Part shown: positions 7,536-14,014 of the stretch, in pieces
How the letters are laid out: every line of letters begins with the position of its first letter
How positions within the stretch are numbered: position 1 is the stretch's first letter
Origin: JBKBXU01 sp046313675
GTDB taxonomy: Bacteria > Bacteroidota > Bacteroidia > Cytophagales > Cytophagaceae
Length of the DNA: 14,126 nt
Direction of reading: 5' to 3'
Assembly: GCA_046313675.1 (NCBI GenBank)
Contig: JBKBXU010000094.1
Location: forward strand, 1-14,126
Translations under genes and position numbers: made by a program
Notes under the pieces: generated by a model
Databases searched by the model: none
What the model saw: the letters and a program-made list of their open reading frames with translations, nothing else
Told to the model about the DNA's origin: nothing

Positions 7536-8870
7536 ATGGGTTCCATATTGATTGTCAATGCTAAAATAGTTAATGAAGGTACAATTACAGAACGTGATGT
7601 ATACATTGAAAATGGTTATATCAATCAAATTGCCAAAAACATCTCCAAAAAGGCTGATACTGTAATTGATGCACAGGGCAAACATCTGTTACCGGGAATA
7701 ATTGATGACCAGGTTCATTTTCGCGAACCGGGTCTGACACATAAAGGCAATATTTATACTGAATCAAGAGCCGCAGTGGCAGGTGGTATTACCTCATTTA
7801 TGGAAATGCCTAACACCGTACCAAATGCCTTGACCCAGGAATTGCTGGAAGATAAATATGCTATTGCCGCTCAGAACTCTCTGGCAAATTACTCATTCTT
7901 TATGGGTGCTTCCAACGACAACACAGAAGAGGTCTTAAAAACAAATCCAAAATCAGTATGTGGAATTAAAGTTTTTATGGGTTCGTCTACTGGAAACATG
8001 TTGGTAGACAAAGAACAGGTGTTGGAAAAGATTTTCTCGAGCACACCCATGCTTATTGCCACCCATTGTGAAGATGAAGCTACCGTAAAAGCCAACATGG
8101 CACTTTATAAAGAAAAATACGGCGATAGCATCCACCCATCCATGCATGCAGAAATCAGAAATGAAGAAGCATGCTATAAATCTTCATCGATGGCGGTAAA
8201 TCTCGCAAAAAAACATGGATCCCGCTTACATGTACTTCATATATCCACCGAAGAAGAGCTTGCTTTGTTTGACAATACAAAACCATTAAAGGACAAGAAA
8301 ATAACGGCAGAAGTATGTGTGCATCATTTATGGTTTAGCAAAAATGACTATAACAGATTAGGTAATCTGATCAAATGGAACCCGGCCATCAAAGAGTCAA
8401 GACATAAGGAAGCTCTCCTTCAGGGCCTGCTTGATAATAAACTTGATATTATTGCCACAGACCATGCCCCGCACACATGGGAAGAAAAATCCCAAAACTA
8501 TTGGAATGCCCCTTCAGGAGGCCCATTGGTGCAACATACACTTAACATAATGTTGGAATTTTATCATCAGAACAAAATCAGTCTGGAACGCATTGTTGAA
8601 AAGATGTGCCATGCGCCTGCGGAATGTTTTAAGATTGAAAAACGTGGTTACATCAGGGAAGGATATTGGGCTGACCTGGCATTGGTAGATCTGAACCAAG
8701 CCTGGGAAGTAAACAAAGAAAATATTTTATATAAATGCGAATGGTCTGCTTTGGAAGGGCAACGTTTCAAATCCTCTGTAAGCCAGACCATTGTTTCGGG
8801 ACAGATCGTATATAAAGATGGCAAAATAAACGAAGGGCACCCGGGAAAGCGATTATCCTTTGACAGATAA
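7536..8870 (+). CDS. pyrC: Dihydroorotase
   Basis: A 444-aa amidohydrolase of the cyclic-amidase group that closes N-carbamoyl-aspartate to dihydroorotate, the third step of pyrimidine synthesis. The N-terminal beta part (1-55) leads to LLPGIIDDQVHFREPG (51-66). The likely metal ligands are H61, the carboxylated lysine K145 (GIKVFMGSS), H177 (ATHCED), H235 (HVLHIST) and D309 (ATDHAPHT). The first His of the usual D-x-H-x-H motif is Gln (Q59). The rest of the enzyme is intact, and I believe other Bacteroidota proteins share the variant. Allantoinase and dihydropyrimidinase are relatives, but the overall motif set fits dihydroorotase best. It appears monocistronic. Confidence 0.93.
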   Translation: MGSILIVNAKIVNEGTITERDVYIENGYINQIAKNISKKADTVIDAQGKHLLPGIIDDQVHFREPGLTHKGNIYTESRAAVAGGITSFMEMPNTVPNALTQELLEDKYAIAAQNSLANYSFFMGASNDNTEEVLKTNPKSVCGIKVFMGSSTGNMLVDKEQVLEKIFSSTPMLIATHCEDEATVKANMALYKEKYGDSIHPSMHAEIRNEEACYKSSSMAVNLAKKHGSRLHVLHISTEEELALFDNTKPLKDKKITAEVCVHHLWFSKNDYNRLGNLIKWNPAIKESRHKEALLQGLLDNKLDIIATDHAPHTWEEKSQNYWNAPSGGPLVQHTLNIMLEFYHQNKISLERIVEKMCHAPAECFKIEKRGYIREGYWADLALVDLNQAWEVNKENILYKCEWSALEGQRFKSSVSQTIVSGQIVYKDGKINEGHPGKRLSFDR

Positions 8871-8873
8871 AAA

Positions 8874-8899
8874 AATTATCAGGCTTTTAGTTGATAATT
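8874..8899 (+). terminator. Small hairpin after dihydroorotase
   Basis: AATTATCA (8874-8881) pairs perfectly with TGATAATT (8892-8899) across a 10-nt loop, 4 nt after the pyrC stop. There is no clear T-run, and the right arm overlaps the -33 TTG of the tRNA promoter, so its role as terminator is doubtful. Confidence 0.3.
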
Positions 8900-8921
8900 A
8901 TAGTTTGTACTTGTACTTTTG
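8891..8921 (+). promoter_or_regulatory. Promoter of tRNA-His (TTG-N20-TACTTTTG)
   Basis: TTG 8891-8893, a 20-nt spacer, and TACTTTTG 8914-8921 fit the Bacteroidota two-part promoter well. Transcription would start near 8928, leaving about 30 nt before the mature tRNA. This is the best promoter in the window. Confidence 0.6.
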
Positions 8922-8958
8922 CAAACCAATTCTGATATATTCAGGTTGGATAATAAAT

Positions 8959-9033
8959 GGTGGATGTAGCTCAGTTGGTTAGAGCGCTAGATTGTGGTTC
9001 TAGAGGTCGCCGGTTCGAGACCGGTCTTCCACC
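8959..9033 (+). tRNA. tRNA-His (anticodon GTG)
   Basis: The cloverleaf is clear. The acceptor arms are 8960-8966 and 9026-9032, the D stem GCTC/GAGC (8969-8972, 8982-8985), the anticodon stem CTAGA/TCTAG around loop TTGTGGT with anticodon GTG at 8994-8996, and the T arm has loop TTCGAGA. G at 8959 is the extra G-1 and C at 9033 the C73 partner, both histidine identity marks. CCA is not encoded. One U.U mismatch occurs at acceptor pair 6-67. It has its own promoter upstream and a terminator directly after. Confidence 0.97.
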
Positions 9034-9034
9034 C

Positions 9035-9071
9035 AAAAAAAGAGGCTGATTAAACATCAGCCTCTTTTTTT
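9035..9071. terminator. Bidirectional intrinsic terminator (tRNA-His / receiver gene)
   Basis: Seven A plus GAGGCTGAT (9035-9050) pairs perfectly with ATCAGCCTC plus seven T (9056-9071) around loop TAAAC. The 16-bp stem with A-run and T-run works for both strands, serving the tRNA on plus and the receiver gene on minus. The TAA stop of that gene (9070-9072) overlaps the stem. Confidence 0.92.
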
Positions 9072-9480
9072 ATAAGTCCTTATTTTTAATCATATTCACC
9101 TTTTTTCCCAAAGCATCGAAGAGCTTATCCGAAGTTAAAGGTTTCTGAATATAACCATCCACCTGGAAAAACTTTATCCTTTCAAGATCCTGAGAATTCC
9201 CTGAACTTGTAAGCATGAAAATTTTAATCTTTTCCTTATTTGAAATAGTAAGATTGCTGAATATCTCCAAAAACTCAAAGCCATTCATAATGGGCATATT
9301 TACATCCAATAAAATCAAGTCAGGAAGATCTTTTTTTTCGGTATTAAGTAAAAACCGAATTCCCTCCTCCCCATTGGCCAATATAAATATATCTTCGGCA
9401 AGGCTGAGTTTTTTAATCAATTTAGCATTTATAAAATTATTGATAGGGTCATCATCTATCAATAGAATACTTTTATACAT
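9070..9480 (-). CDS. Stand-alone CheY-like receiver domain protein
   Basis: A 136-aa single-domain response regulator with no output domain. The acidic pocket is D9, D10 and D11 (LLIDDDP), the phospho-acceptor is D59 (ILLDVNMP), the switch residues are T91-S92 (MLTSS) and the conserved lysine is K113 (IQKPL). No histidine kinase is adjacent, so the partner lies elsewhere. It may act by protein contact in a phosphorelay. The ATG at 9480 gives a full domain starting at the first beta strand. The gene converges on tRNA-His. Confidence 0.94.
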   Translation of the reverse strand: MYKSILLIDDDPINNFINAKLIKKLSLAEDIFILANGEEGIRFLLNTEKKDLPDLILLDVNMPIMNGFEFLEIFSNLTISNKEKIKIFMLTSSGNSQDLERIKFFQVDGYIQKPLTSDKLFDALGKKVNMIKNKDL

Positions 9481-9574
9481 AGCAAATTGGATTAATTGAA
9501 AGATTATTTATATATAAACTGACTTTTTATATCATTTGTTGTAACAAGTATTCAAATTAATTTGTTATAGGGAG

Positions 9575-10264
9575 CTACCCCCTTCTCTTCAAGACAGGCT
9601 TTGGGGGGTATAAAAATTTGTTCATCCAGTAGGTTAAATGCACTGAAAAAATCCCTATTCCGGCACCTACCAGGACATCCGACATCCAGTGCTGATCACG
9701 AAACACCCTGATCACACCGGTTGTTGTGGCTAAAGTATATGCAACCACACTAAGCCAGGGACTTGTTGACCGGTATTCACGATCTATTAATGCAGCACCT
9801 AAGAAGACCTGTGCTGCGTGTCCGGATGGGAAAGACAATTCATTACCGTCAGGCCTGGTAATCCCTGTCCCGTATTTTAAACCATATACCATTGACATCA
9901 TCACCACCTGTGACTGAATGGCAAGCAAAGCGCTTCTTTCATAGCTGTTCTGCGAAGGAAGGTTAGTCAGTTTTAAAATTCCATATCCTCCAAGGGTTGA
10001 AAACTTCAAATATTCATCAGCTCGGGTGTGGAAGTTCCTGCGTAAATGCTCGGTATCCCTCCGAAAATCAACGCTACTATATAATCCCCTTTCACCAATA
10101 GTCCACACACCCAAACCGGTAAGCGCCACAGGGGCAATAGACGCCCTACCCAATTCCTGCCACATCTCTACCTGCTTAGAATTCTTGCTTACAAGCGTAT
10201 CCTGAGCCTGAGAGACAGGAATATAAAATAAAATTAAAACAATATTGAGGTAAAAAGCTTTCAC
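9575..10264 (-). CDS. PAP2-family phosphatase, exported
   Basis: A 229-aa protein with an N-terminal signal (MKAFYLNIVLILFYIPVSQA, likely cut after A20) and further hydrophobic segments near 40-57 and 111-128. The three phosphatase motifs are present: K130-x6-RP (KYGTGITRP), FPSGH (145-149) and R186-x5-H192-x3-D196 (RVFRDQHWMSD). Enzymes of this family hydrolyse lipid phosphates, such as undecaprenyl pyrophosphate or phosphatidic acid, on the outer side of the membrane; the substrate here cannot be told. The start codon is GTG, fixed by a TAA in frame immediately upstream. It diverges from the HYC_CC_PP-like gene across 56 nt. Confidence 0.93.
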   Translation of the reverse strand: MKAFYLNIVLILFYIPVSQAQDTLVSKNSKQVEMWQELGRASIAPVALTGLGVWTIGERGLYSSVDFRRDTEHLRRNFHTRADEYLKFSTLGGYGILKLTNLPSQNSYERSALLAIQSQVVMMSMVYGLKYGTGITRPDGNELSFPSGHAAQVFLGAALIDREYRSTSPWLSVVAYTLATTTGVIRVFRDQHWMSDVLVGAGIGIFSVHLTYWMNKFLYPPKPVLKRRG

Positions 10265-10270
10265 TTATAC

Positions 10271-10301
10271 TTGCTATTTTGAACTAATTTACGTATATTT
10301 A
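10271..10301 (+). promoter_or_regulatory. Candidate promoter of the HYC_CC_PP-like gene
   Basis: TTG 10271-10273, a 20-nt spacer, and TATATTTA 10294-10301 resemble the Bacteroidota promoter with the final G changed to A. Transcription would begin near 10308, leaving a very short leader before the ATG at 10321. Confidence 0.35.
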
Positions 10302-10320
10302 GGTATCCTGAAGAGTATTT

Positions 10321-10680
10321 ATGTCAAAAAGATTTTTAAATATAGCTATAATTTTCACCCTGCTCATCTCCTTTACAGGTATTGCCACTGTTAAGGGATC
10401 TTGTGGCATGGCTATGGCTACATTCTCTTCCGACACTAAAAACTGCTGCGAAAAAGATGTTCCCTGCGAATGTGAAGTCAATATTGAATACTCCAATCTT
10501 GACGCAGACCTTGATAACTTTAACACTAAAATACCTTTACCGGACATTACACTTCTTCCGGCCAATGACTTCTTTTATCAAACGTTTACATTAACAGGAA
10601 CCGACAAGACGTTCCTATCCTATAAGCCCCCTGTTTTATTGGTTGATATCCCGGTTAGGGTACAGTGTTTCAGACTATGA
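10321..10680 (+). CDS. HYC_CC_PP-like secreted Cys protein
   Basis: A 119-aa protein with a hydrophobic N-terminal signal or anchor (about 5-24). A short Cys-bearing part follows: C28 (GSCGMAMA), C42-C43 and C49-x-C51. Later come a PP pair at 103-104 and a C-terminal DIPVRVQCFRL. The order Cys, CC, PP and the ending PVxVxCFRL resemble the small Bacteroidota HYC_CC_PP family, which I recall near metal-efflux and TonB-receptor genes. The HYC triplet is GSC here, so this is a divergent member. Function is unknown; a metal-sensing or binding role is plausible. It is the first of four exported metal-motif proteins and lies 81 nt before the Cys-rich gene. Confidence 0.75.
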   Translation: MSKRFLNIAIIFTLLISFTGIATVKGSCGMAMATFSSDTKNCCEKDVPCECEVNIEYSNLDADLDNFNTKIPLPDITLLPANDFFYQTFTLTGTDKTFLSYKPPVLLVDIPVRVQCFRL

Positions 10681-10686
10681 TTTCTC

Positions 10687-10715
10687 CGGATCCCATCTGT
10701 GCTTTGGGACGTCCG
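10687..10715 (+). other. Bulged hairpin between the two Cys-protein genes
   Basis: CGGATCCCA (10687-10695) pairs with TGGGACGTCCG (10705-10715), leaving a CG bulge on the right arm and a 9-nt loop. It begins 7 nt after a stop codon but has no T-run. It could be an RNA-stabilising or attenuating structure between cotranscribed genes. Confidence 0.35.
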
Positions 10716-10761
10716 TAATCATAATCTAAAAACTATTTTCCTAACTAATAAATAATTCAAA

Positions 10762-11079
10762 ATGAAAACGATCATATTTTCAATCCTATTTACTATAACA
10801 TTTGCATTTGTATCAACAGCAATGGCCGCTCCAAGTGAAGCGTCTGTAAAAAAATGTTGCTGTGCTGAAAAGAAAACCAACAAAAAAGCCAAGAAAAACT
10901 GCTCGGTAAACCTGTTAGATGAAAAAGCTGATTGCTGTGTAGCTCAGGCTGCTTGTTGTGAAACAGTTGAAGCGTGCTGTACTGCTAAAACCACCATCTC
11001 TGAATGTGGAGGTTGTGAAGATTGTGCAGAAGCATGTGCAACGACTGATGCGGAATGCGCTTGTGCAGGATGTAATTAA
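10762..11079 (+). CDS. Secreted Cys-rich metallothionein-like protein
   Basis: A 105-aa protein with a clear signal peptide (likely cut near A22) and 17 Cys in the remaining ~83 residues, with no aromatic residue after the signal. The Cys are ordered: C32-C34 triplet; C47; three CC pairs at 58-59, 65-66 and 72-73 spaced exactly seven residues; CGGCEDCAEAC at 82-92; and C99, C101, C104 near the end. A Lys-rich linker lies at 37-46. High Cys, low aromatic content and CC/CxC/CxxC spacing resemble metallothioneins, but I recognise no named family, and metallothioneins are normally cytosolic. It probably binds soft metals outside the inner membrane. It is followed by a strong terminator and may be cotranscribed with the gene before it. 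Confidence 0.85.
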   Translation: MKTIIFSILFTITFAFVSTAMAAPSEASVKKCCCAEKKTNKKAKKNCSVNLLDEKADCCVAQAACCETVEACCTAKTTISECGGCEDCAEACATTDAECACAGCN

Positions 11080-11099
11080 GTACTATTAAATCTCTTATT

Positions 11100-11132
11100 A
11101 AAAACGTTCCTTATAGTGGGGAACGTTTTTTT
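11100..11132 (+). terminator. Intrinsic terminator after the Cys-rich gene
   Basis: AAAAACGTTCC (11100-11110) pairs perfectly with GGAACGTTTTT (11120-11130) across loop TTATAGTGG, followed by more T. It ends the transcription unit of the two small Cys proteins and separates it from the protease gene 34 nt further on. Confidence 0.9.
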
Positions 11133-11166
11133 ATTGGAATGCTATTTGTATAATAGTACATAGCTT

Positions 11167-13326
11167 ATGAAATACCTATTCTCATTCATTCTTTGTGTTC
11201 TATACATATCTGCATCTGCTCAACAAGAGAAGCCATATGCACCCAATGGTGGCCCATTCACGCCGGCAGGAGATATGCGGATACTGGTAATACTGGCAGG
11301 AACAGAGGACGATTGCAGCAAAGACAACTCAGATTATACCAACAGCTTTTGGCCACAGGAAAACAATAAACAAACCCCATGCGAAACATTTTTTGAAGGA
11401 ATAGAACAACTTTTTTATTCCGACACTTCGCAATTTCGTCCTGAAGCAAGCGATAAATCATTATCTAATTTCTTTTACCAGTCCAGTCGTAATAACAAAC
11501 AGAGAAAACCTTTTAGAGTCACGGCAGACATCTTTCCCGAACGAATTAATATTCCGGGATCAAAACCCAACAATAGAGTTTTATTTGAAACCATCCAGCA
11601 AAAATATCCAAACTACGACTGGAGCAGGTATGACCATAGAAAAAACAACCCAAACTTCCTGTTTGACAACAGTACATCAGACCCGGACAATATTATTGAT
11701 TATATTGTGGTAATATGGCGTAAACCCGGATTGTCAGGATATGCTGCCACATCTGACTTTACATTTACAACCAACATTAAAGGCCACCCGGAAGAATTTA
11801 AAACACACAGATCTTCAGGTTTTACCGTCAATGGCTCGCTATTCCACCTTCCGGGTATCAAAGGGATTTTCCTTCATGAACTTGCGCACAGCTTGTACAA
11901 TTGCCCCCACCTGTTTGCTGCTAACGGTGTTTATGGAGACTATTTTTATGCATCTACCGGCTGGGGTTTTATGAATTATGGAATGATTTTTTCCACCCCC
12001 AACGCATGGGAAAGCTGGTATCTTGGATGGATTGACTTACCTGAAAACAGAAATATTACAAATGCATCACAGAATGGCACCTATATATTGCGGGATTTTA
12101 TGACCAGTGGCGATGCCATGAGAATAAACATACCCGGAACAACCCAATACCTCTGGCTGGAAAATCATACCGGAAAAAGCATGTTCGACTACCGCGATAT
12201 TTTTACAAAAGATGCCTTTGGAGAACCGATCCCGGAAGCAGACAAAGGCCTGTTCATCTACATTGAAAACCTTACTGACAACAGAAATCATATCATTAAA
12301 TCCTTATCAACCGAATATGCCAATGGGATGAAAGTCCTCCATTCGAAAGGAAACTTTGATTATAAAATTCTTAATATGGAAAAGGATAAGCGTATTTGGG
12401 ATAATTGGGCTTATGACTTCACCAAAGTCTCTCCCAATCCATCCGGTTCTCATAACGACATATCATACATCAGAGAGAACCTTGGTACAGACTATACCAG
12501 CGACTCAATTATATACAGAAACTTCACTAATAACCGCTGTGAAGGATGTATGGATTGTAATTCATGCAAAGACAGTCGATCCAATGAATATGCCACCATA
12601 TGGAAAGAAGATGGTCAATACACCTATAGCTGGCTTGGAACGAATGCAGCGTTTGGGAACTCCATGTTCCCTCAAAAAATAGGGTTTAGCCACAATCCCT
12701 TAATCACTAATTTAAGAAAATATGACCCCATATCCGGCACACATGAGCCTGTAATACTTCATAACCTTTCCATAACGATACATCCTATAGTGCAAAATGG
12801 AAACGTAAAAGTTGAGATAAAATATGGCGATGTTTACATAGAAGAACATCAAAAATTAACAGGAAATCTTTTGATTCCAGGGAAAAGTGGGCACAATTAC
12901 AGTATGCATATTTTACCTGGCAAAATGCTCAGCATAGAGAAAAGTGGGACTCCAGACCGGCACAACAAAGGCCGTATAATCAACAATAAATTCGAATACC
13001 CCGATTTTGTCAACCCCAGTATTTTAACACTAGATTCCCAAAGTCAACTTATTGTTGATGACGGAGCCAGACTAATTATAAAAAAAGGCTCAACCTTGCA
13101 CATGAAAGAAGGATCCAGCCTGACAGTCAAAGGAAAAGGAAAAATTATTATTGAAAAAGATGCCTACATTTGTGTGGAAAATGGTAGCCTTCTTAACCTG
13201 GGGAAAAACGGTAAAATTACTATTCACAAAAGAAGCAAAGAAGGGATCAATCCTTTGCTAAAAAGAGAAAGTAAAAAATATTTATCTTTAGAAGACCTGA
13301 AAAGGAATTTTTTTCCTCAGAATTAA
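11167..13326 (+). CDS. M6-like secreted zinc metalloprotease with repeat tail
   Basis: A 719-aa exported protein with a signal peptide cut near A18 (SASA-QQ). The catalytic part (about 35-340) has the zinc motif H237-E-L-A-H241, with H248 or a nearby residue as possible third ligand, then GWGFMNYGM (265-273) and WESWYLGWIDL (281-291), a layout typical of M6 (immune-inhibitor-A-like) peptidases. The usual Gly after HExxH is replaced. A CxxCxxCxxC cluster is at C458, C461, C464 and C467. Residues 626-689 are eight 8-residue repeats of form xxLxVxxG, probably a beta-solenoid. No recognisable type IX secretion C-terminal domain is present. The substrate is unknown. It is 35 nt from the HMA lipoprotein gene, so the two are likely cotranscribed. 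Confidence 0.88.
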   Translation: MKYLFSFILCVLYISASAQQEKPYAPNGGPFTPAGDMRILVILAGTEDDCSKDNSDYTNSFWPQENNKQTPCETFFEGIEQLFYSDTSQFRPEASDKSLSNFFYQSSRNNKQRKPFRVTADIFPERINIPGSKPNNRVLFETIQQKYPNYDWSRYDHRKNNPNFLFDNSTSDPDNIIDYIVVIWRKPGLSGYAATSDFTFTTNIKGHPEEFKTHRSSGFTVNGSLFHLPGIKGIFLHELAHSLYNCPHLFAANGVYGDYFYASTGWGFMNYGMIFSTPNAWESWYLGWIDLPENRNITNASQNGTYILRDFMTSGDAMRINIPGTTQYLWLENHTGKSMFDYRDIFTKDAFGEPIPEADKGLFIYIENLTDNRNHIIKSLSTEYANGMKVLHSKGNFDYKILNMEKDKRIWDNWAYDFTKVSPNPSGSHNDISYIRENLGTDYTSDSIIYRNFTNNRCEGCMDCNSCKDSRSNEYATIWKEDGQYTYSWLGTNAAFGNSMFPQKIGFSHNPLITNLRKYDPISGTHEPVILHNLSITIHPIVQNGNVKVEIKYGDVYIEEHQKLTGNLLIPGKSGHNYSMHILPGKMLSIEKSGTPDRHNKGRIINNKFEYPDFVNPSILTLDSQSQLIVDDGARLIIKKGSTLHMKEGSSLTVKGKGKIIIEKDAYICVENGSLLNLGKNGKITIHKRSKEGINPLLKRESKKYLSLEDLKRNFFPQN
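13042..13233 (+). repeat. Eight coding 8-residue repeats in the protease tail
   Basis: These bases encode residues 626-689, which divide without gaps into eight octads with hydrophobic residues at positions 3 and 5 and Gly, Asp, Asn, Lys or Arg at position 8 (for example ARLIIKKG, STLHMKEG, AYICVENG). The DNA is diverged, so the repeat is old and kept at protein level. Confidence 0.75.
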
Positions 13327-13361
13327 ATTTTAAATTTATAGCCAGACAAAAAACTAAACTA

Positions 13362-13748
13362 ATGATCAAAAACGTACTTTTTATAGCCATTATGGCAACC
13401 TCTTTCGCTCTTTTCTCCTGTGCAGGAGATGATAAAGCAATTACAGAAACTGAGTTTCATGTTCGTGGAAACTGCTCCATGTGTAAAAAAAGGATTGAAA
13501 CAGCTTTAAAAGAAACCAAAGGTGTATTAAAAGCCGATTGGAATGTAAAGTCAAAAAATGTGATAGTGGCTTATGACTCCACCAAGATTCAGGAAAATAT
13601 GTTACACCAAATTGTAGCGAATACAGGCCATGAGACTAAGCTTTACCCAATGGATGAAGTAGCTCACGACGCCTTGCCACAGTGCTGCCAAAAATATAAT
13701 CATGGCCATGACGAAGATGATCATGACGGGCATGACCATGCTCATTAA
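13362..13748 (+). CDS. HMA-domain lipoprotein with His-rich tail
   Basis: A 128-aa protein with a lipoprotein signal (lipobox LFSC, lipidated C20), then a heavy-metal-associated ferredoxin-like domain (about 29-95) with the metal site GNCSMCKKRIE (C38, C41). After it come C108-C109 and a tail rich in His, Asp and Glu (H114, H116, H121, H124, H126, H128). The HMA fold with CxxC normally carries Cu(I) or other soft metals, while the His tail suits Cu(II), Zn or Ni. Being lipid-anchored, it acts in the envelope rather than as a cytosolic chaperone. It is the last gene of the metal-motif series, followed by a hairpin terminator. Confidence 0.93.
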   Translation: MIKNVLFIAIMATSFALFSCAGDDKAITETEFHVRGNCSMCKKRIETALKETKGVLKADWNVKSKNVIVAYDSTKIQENMLHQIVANTGHETKLYPMDEVAHDALPQCCQKYNHGHDEDDHDGHDHAH

Positions 13749-13754
13749 ACTATT

Positions 13755-13796
13755 TTCATAACCATTCGAAACATTAAGGTGTCGGATGGTTATGAA
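13755..13796. terminator. Hairpin terminator after the HMA gene
   Basis: TTCATAACCATTCG (13755-13768) pairs with CGGATGGTTATGAA (13783-13796), 14 bp with one G.U and a 14-nt loop, followed on the plus strand by a T-rich but broken run. The stem overlaps the stop codon of the small minus-strand frame, as the tRNA/receiver terminator does, so it may serve both strands. Confidence 0.65.
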
Positions 13797-13990
13797 TTAT
13801 TATTTCTTGCCATAATTTTCATTTTCAGGTAATTTACATCCAACAGCTCGGATATTGTAAGCTCATGATAGTTTCTGGTGATTTTTTCTAAATCTTCTTG
13901 CAGATAAGTATCATTTCCATAAGACATCATCTGTTTAATATTTCCTGGACCATCATTTCTGGTATTGGCCACATAATCTCCTTCATTCAA
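13790..13990 (-). CDS. Small hypothetical protein, start uncertain
   Basis: A coding-like minus-strand frame is open from about 14024 to TAA 13790-13792. It is about 77 codons with balanced, charged protein composition (for example LNEGDYVANTRNDGPGNIKQ, TISELLDVNYLKMK). There is no ATG in the first part. The best early start is TTG at 13990 (66 aa), otherwise the first ATG is at a Met-Met about 20 residues later. I recognise no family. It could be a real small gene with a rare start, or the remnant of a gene that lost its 5' end. Its stop overlaps a hairpin shared with the HMA gene, which favours a genuine convergent gene. Confidence 0.4.
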   Translation of the reverse strand: MNEGDYVANTRNDGPGNIKQMMSYGNDTYLQEDLEKITRNYHELTISELLDVNYLKMKIMARNNNS

Positions 13991-14014
13991 GTCAACCTTG
14001 CTAACTAGTTCTAC

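Noticed and set aside
10299..10565. 88-aa minus-strand open frame over the HYC_CC_PP-like gene
   Set aside because: It is antisense to a gene with a good signal peptide and family resemblance, and it spans that gene's promoter.
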